This document shows, piece after piece, positions 59,766-64,000 of a stretch of DNA of 64,000 nucleotides. Within the stretch, counting starts at the first letter, position 1, and each line of letters begins with the position of its first letter. Both the position numbers and the translations under genes were made by a program. The stretch spans positions 117,423,064-117,487,063 of the forward strand of contig NC_080171.1 in NCBI RefSeq assembly GCF_950295315.1. The letters run 5' to 3'. The notes beneath the pieces were generated by a model. That model made no database searches. It worked only from the letters and a program-made list of their open reading frames with translations, and was not told the origin of the DNA. This DNA comes from Erinaceus europaeus. Lineage: Eukaryota > Chordata > Mammalia > Eulipotyphla > Erinaceidae.

Positions 59766-59966
59766 GGGGCTGGGTTGTTGAGTGCACATGTTAGAATGTG
59801 TGAGGACCCAGGTTCAAGCCCCCGGTCCCCGCCAACAGAGGGAAAGCTTTGCAGGTGGTGAATCAGGGCTGCAGGTGTGTCTCTGTCTCTCTTCCTCTCT
59901 GTCTCCCTGCTCCCTCTCACTTTCTGTCTCTATCCAATAAAAAATAAAGATAATTAAAAAATTAAG
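59766..59966 (+). repeat. Type B SINE, internal head deletion
   Basis: GGGGCTGGGTTGTTGAGTGC joins the head directly to GAGTGCACATG, skipping about 14 bp. Box GGTTCAAGCC, tail CCAATAAAAAATAAAGATAA. Confidence 0.92.
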
Positions 59967-60073
59967 TAAAATGAGCATGAGTCACTAAAAAACTCTGAGG
60001 GAGAAAGTCAGGTGTGATGCAGAGAGACATGAAGAAAGAGGGCTTCCTGCCTGTCTCTGAGCGTGCTTTTTCT

Positions 60074-61408
60074 TTTCTTTTTTTTTTTCTTTCTTTAATT
60101 TGTATTTGTAAAAAGGAAACATTGGCAAAACCATGGGATAAGAGGAGTACAACTCCACACAGTTCCTACCGCCAGAACTCCGTATCCCATCCCCTCCCCT
60201 GATAGCTTCCCTATTCTTAATCCCTCTGGGAGCATGGACCCAAGGGCATTGTGGGGTGCAGAAGGTAGAAGGTCTGGCTTCTGTAATTGCTTCCCCGCTG
60301 AACATGGGCATTGACAGGTCGATCCATACTCCCAGCCTGCCTCTCTCTTTCCCTAGTGGGGAAGGGCTCTGGGGAAGTGGGGCTCCAGGACACGTTGGTG
60401 GGGTAATCTACTCAGGGAAGTCCAGTTGGCATCATGGTAGCATCTGGAACCTGATGGCTGAAAAAAAAGTTAACATATAAAGCCAAACAAATTGTTGACT
60501 AATCATGAACCTAAAGGCTGGAATATTGCAGGTGAAGAGTTAAGGTCTCAATTTAGGAGATAGCTACTAGGCCTATTTTAGTTATATTCCAAAAGGCCCA
60601 TGTCTATACTAGTTTTTGCCTGAGCCTGACCTCTGATATGCAGGTGGACCCAATTTATTGTCTGGGGAGATGGTGTCATGGCTGGGAAAAGGACCAGAAA
60701 GCTGGATCAGGGAAGAGAGTAGCTCCCAAATATGGGAAAGGTGTATAAATATTGTTGACTGTAAACCCCATTGATTTGATGTGATTTGGGGACCATATTC
60801 AGCTTAGGAGCCTGTGTGACTTCTGCATCCCTGTAGGTCTGAGCTCACATTCTGTGGTCATGACTAAGAATGTTCCAAGCTGTTCCAATTTCAGGACCCA
60901 TCTTCCTCAGGTGGTAGATAGACTATGTTGTCCATCCTCCTTTTTGGAACATTCTCTACCATTGTTGATCCACATTGAGGGCCAGGTCCTATGGGGGCCC
61001 ACAAAGGGGTCTATTGTGTTGTTCCTGATGGAAATGACCAGTGACAATGGAGCGAGGGATCTGTTCAAGGTCTAGGCCCATCATGTCTGTGTGGCAATCC
61101 CAGGATTCCCTGAGTAGGGCCACATCTGATGGAGTGGCCTGATAGTGACTAAAGAGCCATCAGTAAAGTATGCCAGTCTCTTGCCCTTTTTCAGCTTTTG
61201 TAGTCCTTACTTTGATAAGGTTAGCTTTGGAGTGACTGAGGGAAGTGTAATAGGAAGTTGGTGAGGAGGGTATCTAGGTCTAAGTGAAACTGTTTCACTG
61301 GGAACTTTATGGTGTCTTTTAAGGTCTTTCTACTTATTGCTGCATTTATTGACTCACTGCAGACTATTGTGCACTTTTGCTTTCAGGTATATATTTTGCT
61401 CTAATTTA
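60074..61408 (-). mobile_element. Family D retroposon, long copy
   Basis: 1.33 kb, bounded by similar 15-bp duplications (GAGCGTGCTTTTTCT at 60059-60073; GAGCATGATTTTTCT at 61409-61423). The best view of the middle of the family body, including a 0.75-kb section deleted from 62637-63864. Ends within TATATATTTTGCT. Confidence 0.88.
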
Positions 61409-61423
61409 GAGCATGATTTTTCT

Positions 61424-62359
61424 AATCAGGACACAAGGCAAGAGAGGATTGAGGTAAAACCTGGCTTTGTTGTTCAGAGTTTAGTTGCTGTCACTTAATT
61501 TTCATATTCCTGGGTATAGCATTTCTCCTAACCTGACAGAGAACTCAAACTTCCCATTAATAGTCCTAGAGTCATGTGTAGACTTATAAACCACAGGGAC
61601 ACCATTTATATCATTTATTATTTCAGGAAAATTAAATAATAATCTTATATGAGTTGCAGGAGTTAACTCATCTCTATCTGGCTCTACCCTTCAGCCAACT
61701 ATTAAAAGTCATAACTTTGTGTGTTAGAAGTATAATGGTATAATGACACCCTACTTTCACCCTTCCTAGCTACTTAAAGATGAGCTCACCTGGCAATTCC
61801 ACTGTAAAAGCCTATTTTATTTTATTTTATTTTATTTTATTTTATTTTATTTGCAAATCCATTGCTGTATTTAGAGGTTTGAGAAAGCCAAGTCTTTTTA
61901 TCTGTGACCATACATTTGAGCAATTTATCTTATCTTCAGTCCATTGGAATGCTAATTTTCTATTTGATGGTCACTTTTATTCAACAAATGTATCTCACCA
62001 TGTTAATTTTTATCTGGGATACTATTGAGAAAGGGTGTGAGATGATGTCACAGACTGCCATTTAATTCTACAGTCAGTGTGGTGGAGCAGGATCTGTTTC
62101 CAGAGGTTAGTCACTCCACCTGTTTCTAGAAAATGTATAAAGTCTATTCATTGATTCATTCATTCTGTGAACTTGTTTTACAGATCTGTTCTTTGTTAAG
62201 AATTGTTTTCTATCTTGAAGATAGAAATGGTACACTGATTTTTGTCTCAAGGAACTTACACCAAAAAGGGAAGATAGAATTACTTATGAAAAATTATAAA
62301 ACCTGTGATGATCATCACATAATTTTAAGAAAATTAAAGTTGCTTAATAGTCTGTCTAG
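61424..62359. other. Intron, no mobile element recognised
   Basis: Unique sequence apart from a (TTTTA)n microsatellite at 61813-61852. Confidence 0.55.
61813..61852. repeat. (TTTTA)n microsatellite
   Basis: About eight uninterrupted pentamer units. Confidence 0.96.
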
Positions 62360-62570
62360 GGGGGCCAGCTGGTGGTGCACCTGGTTAAGTGCTCACATTA
62401 CAATGCACAAGAACCCAGGTTCAAGCCCCTGGCCCCCACCTGCAGGGGAAAAGCTTCATGAGTGGTGAAGCAGGGCTGCAGGTGTCTTTTTGTCTCTTTC
62501 CTCTCTACCTATCACTATCAATTTCCCTCTCTCTCTATCAAATAACAAATAAATAAAAATATTTTTTAAA
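62360..62570 (+). repeat. Type B SINE
   Basis: GGGGGGCCAGCTGGTGGTGC head, GGTTCAAGCC box, TCAAATAACAAATAAATAAA tail. Confidence 0.92.
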
Positions 62571-62636
62571 TTCTGGCTAGATAAGTTGGGAACGGGTATC
62601 CTGGGCCCATGGCTTTTGAACCTATCAGAGATTTTA

Positions 62637-63864
62637 TTTTATTATATTTTATTATTTTTTATTTAAGAAAGGATTAATTAACAAAACCATAGGGTAGGAG
62701 AGGTACAACTCCACACAATTCCCACCACCCAATCTCCATATCCCACCCCCTCCCCTGATAGCTTTCCCATTCTCTATCCCTCTGGGAGCATGGACCCAGG
62801 GTCATTGAGGGTTGCAGAAGGTAGAAGGTCTGGCCTCTGTAATTGCTTCCCCGCTGAACATGGGCGTTGACTGGTCGGTCCATGCTCCCAGTCTGCCTCT
62901 CTCTTTCCCTAGTAGGGTGTGTCTCTGGGGAAGCTGAGCTCCAGGCCAAATTGGTGGGGTCTTCAATCCAGGGAAGCCTGGCTAGCATCCTGATGGCATC
63001 TGGAACCTGGTGATTAAAAAGAGAGTTAACATACGAAGCCAAACAAATTGTTGAGCAATCATGGACCCAAAGCTTGGAATAGTGGAGAGGAAGTGTTAGG
63101 GAGGTACTCACTGCAAACTCTAGTGTACTTCTGCTGTCAGGTATATATTTTGCAGTAGTTTATGGATATGTGTGAACATAAGCTCTCTCTCACAGAAACT
63201 GGTGTATATCTAGGTTTTGGGACTTTGTTAGAAAGTGAACCACCTGAGATGAAATTAGAGTGTACTATAAAAGGAAGGTCTCACCCGAGTAATGAAGCTG
63301 AAGGGTTGTCATTCCACACGTGAAGTCTCTGGACACAGTCTGAGGTGAAGCATGTTGAGGTGGCAATCGTTGCGTTGGTTAGGTTGTGGTCGGCAGATGC
63401 AATATTATTTGATATGGATTGGGAGAGGCATATGGGAAAGTGGGCCCTATCCAAGGGTTCCAGGACTGGGGGAAGTGGGAGCTCTATAGTGGAGATGTGA
63501 GGTTCCTGCTGTCTTAGGGTTCAAAAAGACAATTGATAGTTAATGTTATCATCACATTATTTGGTAATTGGGTTAACTTTGAAAAGTCCTTTTGTTAGGG
63601 TTTCCTGTACAGTACCCAGTATCTTGTATATAGCTGTGCTATTGGATGCTTCTAATCTACTTGGTCTAGGCTTTTGAGAGAGTCCGCATATCAAATACAC
63701 AGCCTATATATTAAAAAGATTCGGTTTGTGTTTTGAAAAACTTTGAGACATACAATTGATTTTCCCCCTCTCATATTAATTAACTAGTGATTTATATGTC
63801 TACATTTTGCTAGGAGTGTACATAAACACCATTCCCACCACCAAAAGACTGTGACCCATCCCTC
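62637..63864 (-). mobile_element. Family D retroposon carrying an internal L1 3' tail
   Basis: One insertion bounded by a perfect 16-bp duplication CCTATCAGAGATTTTA (62621-62636 and 63865-63880). On the minus strand it begins with an L1 3' UTR end (63864 down to about 63757, matching the 8716 element), continues without its usual A tail into the family D body, and ends with the family D tail and A-rich end at 62637. This links family D to L1. Confidence 0.93.
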
Positions 63865-63982
63865 CCTATCAGAGATTTTAAAGATAGATTTAGGTATGTC
63901 CAGGGAAACGTGTTGAGGATATTTCTAAGCTAGAGAATCCAGACAAAATCATGACCTTTTAAGACTGAAAAACTAATTCGAT

Positions 63983-64000
63983 GGGGCCAGAAAGTGGCAC
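63983..64000 (+). repeat. Type B SINE cut by the window end
   Basis: GGGGCCAGAAAGTGGCAC matches the type B head. Confidence 0.75.

Noticed and set aside
62674..63111. 145-codon minus-strand frame with relatives at 6164, 25114, 31034 and 60085
   Set aside because: Its recurrence follows from repeat copies. It could be a remnant frame of the family D 3' region, but it shows frameshifts between copies and matches no known protein.

Overview
The window is vertebrate nuclear DNA, almost certainly from a hedgehog (Erinaceidae, Erinaceus-like). It holds one protein-coding gene, PIEZO2, on the + strand. I identified 21 consecutive coding exons between 13362 and 59172, about 3.26 kb or 1085 codons. 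This is roughly the second tenth to the middle of the ~2750-residue mechanosensitive channel. All 20 internal introns are GT-AG and every codon phase closes across every junction. The gene enters and leaves the window inside introns: no start codon, stop codon, promoter or UTR is present. The assignment rests on translating each exon and matching it to remembered mammalian PIEZO2 protein; no search was run.

Layout: 1-13361 is upstream intron, holding a nested L1/SINE/solo-LTR cluster (1240-2920), an L1 3' fragment (8716-10550) and a small near-identical duplication (11682-11814 versus 12696 onward). Exons 1-10 (window numbering) lie at 13.4-36 kb and encode N-terminal blade membrane helices separated by three Glu/Lys-rich cytoplasmic tracts. 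Two in-frame microexons (39536-39577 and 45981-46013) precede a third, long acidic exon (46409-46632). Exons 14-21 (48.2-59.2 kb) encode further blade helices and an extracellular loop with four N-glycosylation sequons. From 59173 to the end is one intron. The exons for the beam, anchor, cap and pore lie beyond the window.

The rest is intron, dominated by repeats. There are about 55 SINE copies of hedgehog type in three groups: A (GGGAGTCGGG start, CAACAA-rich tail), B (GGGGCCGGGTGG start, AATAAA-bearing tail) and older short C forms. Ten copies belong to a retroposon family that appears to be an L1 lineage with a very long 3' extension. There are also several ordinary L1 3' ends, one solo retroviral LTR and many microsatellites. 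The species is inferred from the SINEs, recalled as the hedgehog ERI type.

There is no operon-like system, CRISPR array, RNA gene or second gene that I can support. The observations most worth checking are the L1 lineage with two 3' tails, the duplicated junction at 11.7 kb (polymorphic SINE or assembly artefact), SINEs inserted within tens of bases of PIEZO2 splice sites, and the RBFOX-flanked microexons.
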